A stretch of DNA of 64,000 nt, from assembly GCF_014633365.1 (NCBI RefSeq), contig NC_068351.1, positions 3,644,879-3,708,878 on the forward strand, given 5' to 3'. Below are positions 35,530 through 48,410 of the stretch, one piece after another. The translations under genes were made by a program, and so were the position numbers. The notes beneath the pieces are model-generated. The model did no database searches. It had not been told where the DNA came from and was given only the letters and a program-made list of their open reading frames with translations. This DNA is from Diospyros lotus. Taxonomy: Eukaryota > Streptophyta > Magnoliopsida > Ericales > Ebenaceae. The number at the start of each line of letters is the position of its first letter. The stretch's first letter is position 1.

Positions 35530-36516
35530 ACGGAGCTGAGGATACGCATACTGGAAGAAGAAGTGAACACTCAAAACTATGATTATGATGGAATACGGCT
35601 ATTGTAAGTCTGCTTTTCCATTTTCTTTTGCTTTCCTTTTTCCTGCTGTCATCATCAAGGCAAGAAAATCTTGAGGTGAGATAGATATAGATATACTAGA
35701 CATTGATACTGAGATTTTGTTATAGGTAAGGAACAGTCCTAGACGCGTTCCATCATCATTTGTTCTGTTATATGCTGCTCTATATAGAGACTTGCCAAAG
35801 CAATCAGCTTCCATCGTACTATTTTATATATAATAAAATCACTTTTTGTCTGAAATTTCAGCTGAAAATCTGGGTTGAGTGTAGTGCAGTGAAAGCCCTG
35901 TTTTGCCCTTGCATACATATTCTCAGCCTTGTTAAATGGCGCGCGCGCGCGCGCGCACATAATGTATATGTTTGTCGATTCCTTTTTCCACCATTAGATA
36001 GTATTCTTCTTACAAAAGGCAGCAGCGAAGCCGGCCGCCGCCTCCTGAGTTTTTAATAATTTTGAATTCTTAATTTGGGCCCACTTAAATGTCATTCCAA
36101 TCTTGGTCCAAGATTGGGAAAGTTAAAGCTTTTACGATTGGAAGGATCTTTTTGAAAAGTCTCTCCTCAACCAGAAAAGAATCTTTGCACACTAAACGTC
36201 GGGCGCTAAGAGTTTCTCAGAAAATTAATTAATTTCCAAAGTCCATACAATACAGGCAACAGAAGCTTAATAATGCAAATATAAGCAATGATGGAAATTT
36301 TTTATTCCAGGAGAAATATTATTATTTCCAACTCTTAACAAAGAAAGCATTCAAAACAAATTTGCAAGACAACGATGCTGCCTGCAATGGTGCTTCATTC
36401 AGTTAGAAACAATTTACTGTGGGATCAAGTTGAAGCATAAAGAACTAATTAATGTTTATCTTCCACTACATATCTATCTATGTATGCCTGCGCTCATCAA
36501 AGCCTACCAAGAAACC
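35530..36516. other. FC1-MFS intergenic region
   Basis: Holds the FC1 3' UTR (an AATAAA at 35832) and the flank of the transporter gene. Contains the (GC)9 tract. No other gene seen. Confidence 0.5.
35939..35956 (+). repeat. (GC)9 dinucleotide repeat
   Basis: Nine GC units in the 3' flank of FC1. Alternating GC is the strongest Z-DNA-forming sequence and is rare in AT-rich plant DNA. Confidence 0.9.
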
Positions 36517-38590
36517 ATGGATATGGCTAACGTCAGTGGCCGTTGTGGTCGTGGCGGAGGTGGGTGGCGAGAGATGAGGAGCTTCATCTCACGCCTACTC
36601 ACCTGCCGGTGGTTCATGGTCTTTGCCTCAATCCTGATCATGTCCGTCAACGGCGCCACCTACATGTTCGGCCTCTACTCCGGCCACATCAAATCCTCCC
36701 TCGGCTATGACCAAACCACCCTCAACCTAGTCAGCTTCTTCAAGGACTTGGGCGGCAACCTCGGCCTCATCTCCGGCCTCATCAATGAAATCACCCCGCC
36801 TTGGGTGGTCCTCCTCATTGGCGCCGCCATGAACTTCTCCGGCTACTTCCTCATCTGGCTTGCCGTCTCCGGACGCGTCGCCAAGCCCCACGTCTGGCAA
36901 ATCTGCCTCTACATCTGGGTCGGCGCCGATTCTCAGGCCTTCGCCAACACCGGCTCTCTCATAACCTGCGTTAAAAGTTTTCCGGCGAGCCGAGGCATTG
37001 TTCTTGGCCTCCTGAAGGGCTTTGTTGGGCTGAGCGGCGCTATAATGACGCAAATTTACCATGCCTTGCATGGAAACAATTCTGAATCCCTTATATTATT
37101 AATCGGTTGGCTTCCGGCGGCAGTTTCAGTTCTCTGTCTTCCGGCGATTCGAGTCTTCGAGGCAAATCGGCGGGGGGTTAATGAGCTGAAGATTTTCTAC
37201 AATCTTCTGTACATATCTCTTTGCCTGGCTGGTTTTCTCATGGCTGTGATCATAGTTCAAAACAGGCTCAGTTTTTCCAGGGTTGAGTACATTGGAAGTG
37301 CTTCAATTGTGCTTCTTCTTCTGTTTTCTCCACTCTTTGTGATTGTCAAAGAAGAGATCAATACATGGAAGAATGATCCTGCAAAGCTCAATATTTTCTC
37401 TGAAAATCCACCGACGGCGCGGCCGCCTCCCGGAAGTCCACAAAGGCCGGCTTATTGCATAAACGGCGTGTTCAAGCCGCCGGAAAGAGGCGAAGACTAC
37501 ACTATATTGCAAGCACTTTTCAGCGTCGACATGGTGGTACTGTACTGTACATAGGATCGAAAACTCATCAATAAACCCACCCACGTGAAGTATACGAGGA
37601 AGAAGCTATTCTATTATTGAATGTTTCTTGGACTGATCTCTATACTAAACACTAAAATCCCTAATTATCTGCACCCATACTAGGCCGAAACTTAATGTAT
37701 ACTTTACCCCATGGCCTCTTGATTTTGGCCCACCAACTCGAAAACTATATCAGTTTCCTTCTCACCAGCTATATATGCTTTAATTATCTCTACTGGAATA
37801 GTAATTGTTATCCTAAATTAGCTTAAGTATCCCTAAGATGACTTCTAATATCTGAGAGACCCATGCTATTTTTTTTTTTACTTGGCTACAGATACTCTTC
37901 GTAGCAACCTCCTGTGGCATAGGCGGCACGTTGACTGCGATCGACAACCTGGGTCAGATCGGAAAATCCCTCGGCTACCCGGAAACCGCCATCTCTACCT
38001 TCATCTCCCTCATAAGCATATGGAACTATCTCGGAAGAGTGGCCGCCGGCTTCGCCTCTGAAATCTTCTTGGAAAAGTACAGGCTCCCTCGCCCTCTCCT
38101 TCTCACAGCAGTGCTGCTCCTCTCCTGTTCCGGCCACCTCCTCATCGCCTTCGCCATTCCAAATTCACTCTACTTTGCCTCGGTGATCATAGGCTTCTGC
38201 TTCGGAGCTCAATGGCCGTTGTTGTTCGCCATAATCTCGGACATATTTGGGCTTAAATACTACTCCACACTGTACCAATTTGGGGCAGTGGCGAGCCCAG
38301 TTGGAGCTTATCTTCTCAACGTGAAAGTAGCCGGCCAGCTCTATGATAGGCAAGCTCTGAAGCAAATGGAGGCCACGGGGAAGGAGAGGCGAGCCGGCGA
38401 GGACTTGGTTTGTGCGGGGGGCGAGTGTTACAAGCTGGCCTTTGTGATTGTCACCGCGGCGGCATTGTTTGGGTGCGTTGTTTCGGCCCTTTTGGTGCTT
38501 AGAACAAGAGAGTTTTACAAGGGTGATATATACAAGAAATATAGAGAGCAGTCTCAGGCTCAGTCTCAGTTTGATGGGCCGACCGGTTGA
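36517..38590 (+). CDS. Nodulin-like (NFD4-type) major facilitator, 2 exons
   Basis: Exons 36517-37533 and 37892-38590 join in frame (SVDM then ILFVATSCGIGGT), giving 571 residues with about 12 membrane segments. The N-terminal half is the nodulin-like domain: RWFMVFASILIMSVNGATY, FGLYSGHIKSSLGYDQTTLN, FFKDLGGNLGLISGLI, then SFPASRGIVLGLLKGFVGLS. The C-terminal half is MFS-like: TAIDNLGQIGKSLGYP, ISIWNYLGRVAAGF and SDIFGLKYYSTLYQFGAVAS. Such proteins are membrane transporters of mostly unknown substrate. The start at 36517 has a good context (ACCATGG); an in-frame ATG at 36484 would add 11 residues. Exon 1 is unusually GC-rich. Reading past the exon 1 donor soon meets a stop (37552). An AATAAA is at about 38694. 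Confidence 0.9.
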
Positions 38591-38718
38591 ACCAAAGGAT
38601 TTGGAATCGTCCGTATTGTCAACAGTTCAGCTGGCGGCTGCATGCAATCGATGAACTGCCTCCTGTGTTCTCTATTTTAGTTTCCTATTTTAAAATAAAC
38701 ACACACACATATATATAT

Positions 38719-38943
38719 AGTAGGAAATTAGAATAATTCTTCCTTAATCCATTAAATATACACGGAATCCTCAAGAAAATATTACAACATATGAAAATTA
38801 TCCATAAAAATATAATTCAAAATCAAAGAAAGAAATAAACGTTAAAGTACATATGCACAGAATTAAGAAGTTTTGTAATGTGATTTAGAAATCATTCCTT
38901 AATTTAGGAGTGAAAAATCTGGTAGTATCCTCATGAATTGACA
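38719..38943 (-). repeat. Copia 3' LTR
   Basis: On the + strand it runs from GTAGGAAATTAGAATAATTC to CATGAATTGACA and matches both parts of the LTR at 44834-45899. It sits after an (AC)n(TA)n microsatellite. Confidence 0.82.
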
Positions 38944-39142
38944 TTCCCTCTCAAGCTAGAGATTGGACGTCAACCATTCTCAGCTTGCTTATTAAAACGT
39001 TAAATCTTTTCCTAAGTAATCCTTTAGTCAACATATTTGCCACTTGATTTTCAGATGATATATATGGAATTTGAATTAAACCATCATCTAATTTTTCCTT
39101 GATGAAGTATCGATCAATCTCTATATGTTTAATTCTATCATG

Positions 39143-42100
39143 TTACACAGGATTATGAGTAGTGTTAATAACTGATTGATTATCATAAAATAGGTCAATA
39201 TTACATTGAACCTTAATCTTCAAGTCTTTTAAGATAATTCGAAACCACATAAGCTCACACAATCCAAAGGCCATTGCCCTAAATTCTGCCTCTGTATTAG
39301 ATCTTGCCATAACACTTTGTTTTTTACTCCAAGACACAAGATTTCTCTCAAAAAACACACAATATCCTTTAGTGAATCTCCTATCAATTATAGAGCCACC
39401 ATAATCTGTATTAGTGAATCTTTGCACATTCAATTCAATTTTATCCTTAAACAAATACCTTTACCTGGTGTTACCTTTAGGTTGTTCAGGATTTTCCTTA
39501 CAACTTGCATGTGTTTCTCAATTGGGCAATGCATGAATCTACTTATTAGGCTGACAGTAAAAACAATATCAGGCCTAGTGTGTGAGAAGTATATTAGTCT
39601 GTTAACAAGTCTCTAGAACATTCCTCTATCTACCATTTTTCCTTCTAAATTCTCCTACAATATGAGATTAGGATCCACAGGTATGTTGGACTCTTTTCCT
39701 TTTGTCATTCTTGTTTCAGCTAGAAGGTCAAGAATGTACTTTGCGTTGTGATAGAAAGATTCCAGCATTCAAGTAAGCCACCTCTATTTCTAGAAAATAT
39801 TTAAGCACCCCAAGGTCTTTGATCTCGAATTCCTTTGCTAATTTCCCTTTCAGAATTTGTTGTTCTTCCATATCACTTCCAATTACAACTATATCATCAA
39901 CATACATTAAGATTGCAGTAACTTTTTCACATGAATGTTTCAAGAGGAGAGATATCCCATAGACTTCATTACCTTAGAAAATTTGCCAAACCATGCCCAT
40001 GGAGATTGTTGAAGCCCATATAAGGCCTTTTTAAGATTGCACATTGTACTTGTGTCCATTTCCTGAAACCCATGGGGCACTTCCATGTACACCTTCTCTT
40101 TTAAATCCCCATATGAGAAAGCCTTCTTTACATCTAATTGCTACATTTTCCACCCAAAATGAGTTGCTAAGGATATAAGAATTCTTACTATTGTCATTTT
40201 TTACACTGTTGTAAATGTCTCAAGGTAATCTATGCCATAGGATTGAGTATAGCCATTGGCCACCAACATGGCTTTATACCTCTCCAATGTGCCATCAATT
40301 TTATACTTCAAATTAAATATCCAACTGAAGTAACTCCCTTAGGTCTAGGCACCAACTCCCATGTCTAATTTTTATTTAATGAAGGCATTCATTTCCTCTT
40401 GCATGGCTCGCTTCCAATTCTAGTCTTTTAGGGCCTCTTCTACTAACTTAGAAATACCAATAGAGTCCAATGAAGTCATGAAGCTTTTGTGTTTTTGAGA
40501 GAGACGGTGATAGGATAGGTAATCAGTCAGAGGATGTAAAGTACAGCTTTTAACCCCTTTTCTCATAGTAATTGGTAGGTCTAGATCATCAGAAATAGGG
40601 CTGGAAAAAGATAAATCTGATGATTGTGCAATTTTAATACCTAGGTTTGATTTTGGTAAAGGCTGAGATTCCACAATAGGTTGCCTTATTTTGAACACAT
40701 AAGGAGAACCCTTAAACCTAACTGGAGATGGAGGCATTTGCACTACTTGTGTAATACCCAAGAAAATAGGATTATCTTAAAATAAGCTTTTTATTAGAAA
40801 AACAAAATTTCGGGGAAGATTGGTATCTAAATAGCCCAAAAAATTGACCGAATCGACTGCAGGGAGTGCCCTGAAGCCGAGATGCCAAAGGAAAATGATA
40901 TGACCGTGATGAGTATTTCGAGGCATGATTTATGACATCGAAAGAAATGAGATCGAGAATAGTTTTCGATACAACTAAAATGCAACTGTCAATTAGGCTG
41001 CAATCCGAATTATTATAGATGACTTTCAGGAAGTCAATGGAAGCTTGATGGGACTTCGTTTTTTCATAAAAACAACCCTTCAGTGGTTTCAAGATTAAAC
41101 GAAAAGGTTTAGGGCCAAAACGAAGATTCGGGCCTAAGTGCAGTTTTCTAAAATTTTCAAAGAGAGGTAAAACGATGTTTTTTCATAATCTTCATGGTCA
41201 AATTGATGTTTTAGGACTTGAGGGTCTTAAATGCAATACTGGAAAGTTCAGAGGCTAAGTAAAAAGGCCAAAGAGGTAAAGGCCAAAGTTTGAGGGCCCA
41301 AAATGTAATTTTAAGAAAGCTCCAAAACAGCCATGGCCGACCAGCCCATCCCATCACCGAATTCGGCCACGAGAAACCTAAGAAAGTGGCTGGGGGGCCT
41401 CAGGGCAAGCCAAGACAAGCTTCTTGGCTAGCAAAATGGTCAAAATCGCGTCGAAATCGGGCCAACCTTTGGGCGAAAGTTTGGCCATTGAGATCACGAA
41501 AATGGAGCCTTTCGGTGGGTTTTTGGACCGACTTGGGAGAGGTAGAGGCTCTAGGAGACTTGGGTTGGTTGAGATCGAGCTTTTGAATGATCGAAATGGC
41601 CTATAAATAGGCGTCAATGAAGGCCGAATTTGGGGAGGTAATTGACTTCAAATCGAGATCATTTTTGAACGAATTAAGCGACCAAAATAAGGGGTTTTTG
41701 TTGCCCATGAGAAGTAGATGATTTCTAAAAAATTTGGTGACCATTTAAATGGGTTTCTAACGCTGGCCAGAAAACGTGAAGGCCGCCGGAGGTGGTTTGT
41801 TTATAGGCCATTTGGGCCGGTTCCGGCATGTTTTTTTGCCACCAAATGGTGCCGTGGTGATCGACTCAATGAGTGCTTCAAGATGGTGGAGTCAAAACGA
41901 CCATCGGGGCTTGTTGCAGGTGGCCGGCGACGAAGGAATCGCCTGAGAAGAAGACGCGCATAAGCTACACTCGCGGATCTCACGCGCAAGCATGTGAGGG
42001 TGTGTGAAGGCCTAGAAAATTGTGCAAAAAATGTAGAAAATTCTGGAAAAATAAGTTATGGGGGTCTGTGCAAAAAATTTTGATTTTTTCCTTCCTGATG

Positions 42101-44560
42101 TCTCGGTATTCGTATCGAACAGCCTCATTTTGCGTGAAAACACAACATCCGAGTAAATCCAGTAATTTTCTCTTGATGTTCATAGGTTATCACGAATTGT
42201 TGTGGAAATAGATTTGAGAACATAGTCTCAAAAGTATTTATTCGAAGTTTTAGAAGAAAAAATGAGAGAAAATAAAGGAAAATAGAAGAAAATGAAATAT
42301 TGAGATATTTAGTGATTAAATATGCTTTTTATAATTTATGTGCTTGAGAAAAAATTATTGGTGCAACTTTTGAGAGTTGGCACAAAAATCGAGATTGGGC
42401 ATGCATATCGAGGATATGCGCATTTTTCGAGGTAGCCCGAACTTCGTGCTAAAGGTGAGTGGTTTTATCTCGAGAACCCATACATGACATGTTTGCTTCA
42501 TTATGCATGATATTTATTGAAGTTATGATCATTTTGTTATATTGCATGGAAAGTCGTGATTTTTGCATGGCACGATATTATTGGCATATTGATACTCGTG
42601 CATGGGATTGGGATATTGCCCCGATAGGTGTAGCCATAATTCCCCAAAGACAAATGATGGAACAACGTTAGGATTATCCTGAAAACAGGTCGGGATTCAT
42701 CCTAGGGTTCCGTGCCAGGTTGGCGAGGTAGGGAAGTTACACTAGGGCATATGATTGTTTATGTTATTGCATCATGTATTCATGTATCATATTTCTAAAC
42801 TCTCACTAGAAGATTCATCTTCTAATTGAGTTATGCCTCTAGAACATTCAAACGTTTCAATTAGGACTTGTAGAAATGGCAAGGAGATGATTGAGACGTA
42901 ATGGCACGTAATGACATGGCCAATAGGTTTGGCGAGTTATCCTGGTATTTGCTTCCTTTTGAGGATTCAGGATATTTTATTATATTGATGATCGTGTATA
43001 ATTGTTATGATTTTATGTATTTCTAAGAAATCGTCAAATTGTACAAATAAGTCTCCATATATTTAATGATATGATGGTACAGATTTTTATGTTATGATTA
43101 AGTGAATTCAGTTATGTACCATATCAGGTTTCGATTTTAAGCTTCTGCATATGTGACGATTACCTGTCTTAGTTTATTGATTCTTATTTTGGTACGCTGA
43201 GAAGGTAAAACGGGATTGTTGGGAAATGATTTATATGGAAAAAAATAATATTCTCAAAATTCTTAAGTTATTTAATGCTTGGAAAAGAGAGACGTTACAA
43301 CTTGCTTAGTACATTCCATAGGTAGAGGGGTAGGAATAGGGGCTGGAAAAGTAGAGACATGAGAAGAAGAAGAAACATAACCATAACCAGGTAAAAACAG
43401 GTGTCTTGGGAGTTGGTGCTAGGTCTGGAAAAGCATCAAATGAGTCTTGGTCTTTATTTCCTCGAGGCTCCACCTGAGGACCAAGGTGTTAAGAGTCAAA
43501 GAATGACTTAGATTCAAGAAAAGAGACATCTTTGAAGACAAAGAACTTCCTAGTTGGTGGGTGATAACACTTGTAACCTTTTTGGGTTAGAAAATAACCT
43601 AGGAAAATACACCTAAAAGCACGGGGATCAACTTTGTCTTGATGAATTTTGGGAATGTGTACAAAACACACACAACAAAACACACAGAGAAAAAAAGGAG
43701 AATGCAAACATAAATTGAGAAAAAATGAGGATAGGCATTGGAATGGGCTGCAGTGATTGAGTACTTTAGAGGGGATTCCATTTTGTTATGGATTGAGCAC
43801 TTTAGAGGGGATTCCATTTTGTTATGGAGTGTCTATGCAGGAAGACTCATAAACCATGTTGTCTTGTTAGAAAAATTGATTCAATTGATTATTAAAATAA
43901 TCCTTGGCATTATTTGTTCTGAATTTTTGTATAGATGTACCAAATTGAGTTGAAACTATTTTGCAAAAAAAAGGCAAGTTAGTACTAGTGGTTGCTTTCT
44001 TTTTTAATAGGAATATCCAACACATGCGAGTATAATCATTAATAAAATACACAAACCACCAAGCCCCAAAACAATTGAGAATTTTGAATGGTCCCCAAAC
44101 ATCTAAATGAACCAGGAAAAAAGGTTTAGATGATAATTTATTGCTAATAGGATAAGACACTCTATAGTGTTTAGACATCACACACACATCACATTGAAAC
44201 ATCCTAGGATCTAAAGATTTAAACAAATGAGGAAACATAGTTTTTAATAAAGGAAAAGAATGATGACCTATCCTATAATGCTGAAGCCAAATGGTGGTAG
44301 AGGTTGAAATGGACTAAGATAAGCAAGCAATTGCAGGTTGTTTCTTCTTAGGACAATCTGCCTTGTGTAGGATGTACAATCCATTATGCTTCTCAACCAC
44401 ACCAATCATTTTTCTTGTGGTCATGTTTTGAAATTCACACATATGAAGATAGAAAATCACATGACAATTCAATTCTTTGGTTCGTTGATGAATACATATA
44501 AGATTAGTGGCCAAATGTGGGACATGAAGGACTTGTTTGGCTTCAAATATCTCGGGCATG
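39143..44560 (-). pseudogene. Copia pol remnant
   Basis: Minus-strand fragments from its N-terminus: pre-integrase (44314-44559, VLHVPHLATNLICIHQRT), integrase core (43867-44238, CDVCVMSKHYR and HLDVWGPFK), integrase C-terminal part (43489-43707, DPRAFRCIFLGYFLTQKGYK), RT part with YVDD (39728-39943, LMYVDDIVVIGSD) and RNase H (39143-39454, VSWSKKQSVMARSNTEAEFR). Frames are interrupted by stops and by the 2.55-kb insertion, so it is dead. Confidence 0.87.
40750..43299 (+). mobile_element. 2.55-kb solo LTR (Ty3/gypsy-like) inside the copia element
   Basis: Begins TGTAATACCC and ends GACGTTACA, with a perfect 5-bp duplication ACTTG on both sides (40745-40749 and 43300-43304). It interrupts the copia pol between RT and integrase. 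No internal polyprotein is present, only scattered short frames, so it is the product of LTR-LTR recombination. The TGTAA start and length resemble LTRs of large plant gypsy elements. Confidence 0.87.
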
Positions 44561-44833
44561 CTTTAGGTAACAAGAATTGAGTAAAACCTTTGATTGGATC
44601 TGAAGAAAGGAAGGCATTGAACAGGAGAAAAATCGGAGACCAGGAAGGAATTCCATGGCCAAGAAGCAATGAAGGGTGCATGACAGGAAAAATTAATAGC
44701 AACAAAGGCTGTATTAAGGTTCCAAAATAAATAGATCTGAAACCCTAGAAGTGGTGGTGCAAAGAAATGCAATGAAGGCACTATTAGGGTTTTGGAAATA
44801 TTGGCAGTGGAAAGGAATGCTCTGATACCATGT

Positions 44834-45899
44834 AGGAAATCAGAATAATTCTTTCTTAATCCATTGAATGTACACATGAATCCTCTTATAGAGGAAAAGA
44901 TTACAACATATGGAAACTATCTTTAAGAAAACAATTCAAAAACAAATAAAGGGGTGTTTGTTAATCAAGATAAGAGGGAGAAAATGTCAGATATGGGAAG
45001 CATTCCGAATGTTTGGTCTTTTCAACGTATTTGTTAAGTTTATTTGACCATTTCCAAAAAAAATTCACGTGACCTCTTATCTCTCCCTTTCAAAATAAAT
45101 TTATCTGATCTCCTACCTCGAATAAATTTATCTAGCTCTTTTAAGATAAGATTCAATTACTTATATGCCCCTTGTAGGATATTTAATGCATTTTAAAGAT
45201 TTTAATTTATTAAAAAAACTTAATTATTTAAGTCTTATAATTAATATTATTTAATACATTTTTAAATTGTTATATGTTTTAAATTGTTATAGATTTTTAA
45301 TACATTTATTTACTAATATAATTCATTTCACCAATTTTTAAATTATTTTATTTAATTTTATATTTTATTATTTATTATAAAAATATGTTTTGACCATTTT
45401 TAATTATCTAGATGGAATTATTGTAATTCTAATAATAAATAGTTCTACATTTAAATTCTTTTTAAATGTATTTTTGAACATGAATTTAGAAAATAAAATT
45501 TTTATTTTTATTTTTTTGACAATTCATATTAATCATAAAATAGTATTTTAATCATAAATTTAATAATAAGGATATTTTGGTAAAAAAAACTCTTATCTTG
45601 GTACTTATCATATGTATTAACAAATACATAAAAAGAAAAAATACAAGTATTAGTGAATTCTAAAAAATTTAACAAATACTCTGATAAAAATTTTGGAATG
45701 CTTTCCAGCCTTATTTTGATCTGGAATGCATTCAAACATTATCTTAATACCTTTTATCTTGCTCATTTTAACAAACGCCCCCTAAAGAAATTCATATTAA
45801 GATACATATGGATGGAATTAGAAAGTTTCCTAAATGTGATTTAGAAACCATTGCTTAATTTAGGATTGAAAAATCTACTAGTATTCTCATGAATTGACA
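44834..45899 (-). repeat. Copia 5' LTR, split by an insertion
   Basis: The two halves (44834-44950 and 45782-45899) together match 38719-38943. The + strand ends are TGTAGGAAATCAG and GAATTGACA. Confidence 0.82.
44951..45781. mobile_element. Inverted-repeat (MITE-like) element in the copia LTR
   Basis: 831 bp bounded by GGGGTGTTTGTTAA and its near-complement TTAACAAACGCCCC. The inverted similarity continues imperfectly inward for roughly 130 bp (AAGATAA, GGAAGCATTCC, GTATTTGTTAA on both arms). The middle is AT-rich without a transposase. The 8-bp flanks CAAATAAA and CTAAAGAA match at 5 of 8 positions, compatible with a decayed hAT-type duplication. Confidence 0.72.
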
Positions 45900-46946
45900 T
45901 ATATAAATATATATATATATATATATTCTAATTCGAGATGAGTTCCCTCATTCTCTTCTCCTAAAATTCAATTATCTATCAATCTGTCTCTCAAATTCTC
46001 TTCTCCTCAAGAAGTGAATTTTTATACTTATGATTGGCAACAAATAAATATTTATTAAGAAATTATTACAAGTATTTTATGAAGTAAATAAAACTTTTTC
46101 TACGTTTCATGTCCCTAGCCTATGTTGCACGAAAATTTCTAGGAGGAGCCGTTTTCCCGTTTTCAAAACATTTTTGAAATGTTTTTCATTCTCGTTTCGA
46201 ACCCTATTTATGCCCATTTTTTTAGAGGAATGTCCGTTTCAGCGTTTACATTTCATATCAGAAACGTTTCCCATTTTCATTTTCGTGCAACATAGTCTCT
46301 AAGCACAAGCAAAATTTTGATTTAATCTAATTAATCGAATTGAACCAATTGAAAACGATAGTTCGATTCAATTAGACCTATATTTTAGTTTTTAAATTTG
46401 ATAATTTTAGTTATTTTGATTTAATTCAATTTTTGTATTGAAAAAAAAACATAAATAATTGAACTAACCGAAACGTCATTTTTACTTGAATAAAAAAAAA
46501 TTAGTCGAGCAATATCATTTTTATTCAAGTAAGAGAAACTCTTTAATCGAATAATATTTTTGGATTGAAATCCGTTCACAAAATTTAATCAAGTAAAAGT
46601 TATTCTTAATCAAGTAATATTTTTTTTACTCGAATAATATTTATTCTCACTCGAGTAATATTTATTTTTACTCAGATAATACTTATTCTTACTCAAATAA
46701 CTTCTTTTTAATTTTTCTTTTTAAAATTTTTTCATATTTATTCAATTGATTCGATTCAATTTTTTATAAAATTTCAATTATTTTGATTTGAACATTACCA
46801 AATCGACCACTAGAGGATGAATGACTTTGAGCAATCCCAACTAAAGCTTGTAAATTGTGACAAGATGTTGATATGTTGTTGGGCCATCAAATTTAAATAA
46901 TAAAAAATTTGAAATATTATTTTAAAAAAAATCTATATGCAACCAC
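45900..46946. other. AT-rich spacer with imperfect repeats
   Basis: Begins with a (TA)n run. 46490-46700 has several imperfect copies of TTACTCGAATAATATTT at roughly 25-30-bp spacing. No gene seen. Confidence 0.5.
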
Positions 46947-47388
46947 CATTTTTAAGGAAAATTCTATTCAGAACCCGAAAATTTACTCTTCAAAACTCAC
47001 GTCCCATCAAAATTTTCAATAATTTTAATATATCTCTTTTACCCCCATAACCCACAACCAGCCATCACCTATATAAATACATATATACACACTCACACAC
47101 ACTTATATATATTTATATACACACACAACATGGCCGCGGCCATGCAACCCAACACACACACACCAATACACTCACACAGTTATATAAATATATATATACA
47201 CTCACACACACTTATATATATATATATATACACACACAGCACGGCCGTGGCCATGGCAGCCGCGGCCATGCAACCCACAACACACACATATACACTCACA
47301 CACCTATATAAATATATATATACACACTCACACACACTTATATATATATATATACACACAAGTTCCATGGCCGCGGCCATGGAAACCC

Positions 47389-47543
47389 CCGCACTTCGCG
47401 GTGCGGAGGTTGGGTTTCTAAACTCCCCGCACTTCGCGGTGCGGGGGTTTCTGAACTCCCCGCACCTCGCGGTGCGGGAATTTCGGCAATCCTCGCACCG
47501 CGAGGTGCGGGGATTTCTCAAATCCCCGCACCTCGCGGTGCGG
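47389..47543 (+). repeat. Hairpin array, left arm: 5 units of about 33 bp
   Basis: Five near-palindromes based on CCGCACCTCGCGGTGCGG start at 47389, 47427, 47460, 47493 and 47526. Each can fold as a 7-bp GC stem with a 4-base loop. Spacing is 33 bp after the first unit, with short spacers such as TTTCTGAACTC between them. CpG density is very high in otherwise AT-rich DNA. Confidence 0.9.
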
Positions 47544-48410
47544 GGAATTAAGCCTTCCCCGATTGCTCAGTCAGGGAAGGCTGGTTTTATTTTTTTTTTT
47601 TTTAATTTTAACTAAATTTGTTTTATTATAATAAAATAAAATAAAAAATAATACAAATAAATAAATTCTAAATATATGTATTTTAAGTAATTTTAAATTA
47701 ATTAATTTTAATTTTTTTTAACTATAAAAAATTCAACACTTAAGATGATTTAATACTTAAATCATGTGTATCTTTAAGTAATTCAATAAGATAAATTAAT
47801 TAATTTTAAATTTTTTTTGATATTTTACTCTTGTGTTTAGTTTTGATGATGAAAAATTTCAAATGTATTTTTTTTCTCAATCAAAGCATATGATTTGGAA
47901 ACAAAAATCAATTTCAAAGTGCTTTGTTAAAATGATCTATGATCTTTTATATTATTTGGAGATTAGCATAAACAAGTTTTAAGATCTAAAAAAGAATCTC
48001 CTTGAAATCGTTGGTCAAAATAATTTTAAGGCGAAAGACCAACTAGAACATGTTTTTGAAAGTGTGTTCATTTTAGAAAGTGTTCATTTTAGAAAACTAT
48101 CTCCTAGTATTTTGATATCTAATATCTCTTAGTAATGAATGGTTTTGATAAATGACTATATGAAAATCAATTTCTACTATGTGGATTATATGAATGAGAA
48201 AATGAATTTTTAGTATATAAGTTTTGAAGCAAGATATGAAAACTTATAGAAGAAATATTGAGTATGGTTGAGAGTGATTTGAAAAACTTGCTTGTTGAGA
48301 GTGATTTGTTTCAAAATATACTTTTGATGATCTCAACTTGCTTTCAAAATAATCAAAATGAGGATTCAAAAGAATCAAATGAGGATTTGATAAATTTTCA
48401 ATCTTTTCAA

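Larger units (their letters stand above)
38719..45899 (-). mobile_element. Decayed Ty1/copia retrotransposon with two nested insertions
   Basis: Antisense copia element. LTRs are at 38719-38943 and 44834-45899 (about 235 bp after removing an insertion). The primer site GCTCTGATACCA abuts the right LTR (about 44822-44833) and a purine tract (AGAGGGAA on the minus strand) abuts the left LTR. On the minus strand the order is gag-pre-integrase, integrase, RT, RNase H, the copia order. Gag is largely missing: only about 270 bp separate the primer site from the pre-integrase domain. The flanks are (TA)n, so a target duplication cannot be defined. The pol gene is split by a solo LTR (40750-43299) and the 5' LTR by an inverted-repeat element (44951-45781). 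Confidence 0.88.

Noticed and set aside
36727..37071. Antisense ORF opposite the transporter exon
   Set aside because: It is a GC-rich shadow of a well-supported gene, without motifs.
41290..41963. Several open frames of 60-98 codons on both strands
   Set aside because: They lie inside the solo LTR, overlap each other in opposite strands and have no recognisable domain.
47130..47615. 161-codon ORF and its antisense partner
   Set aside because: It is a translation of AC/TA microsatellites and palindromes in the Mutator-like arm; repeat composition explains the lack of stops.
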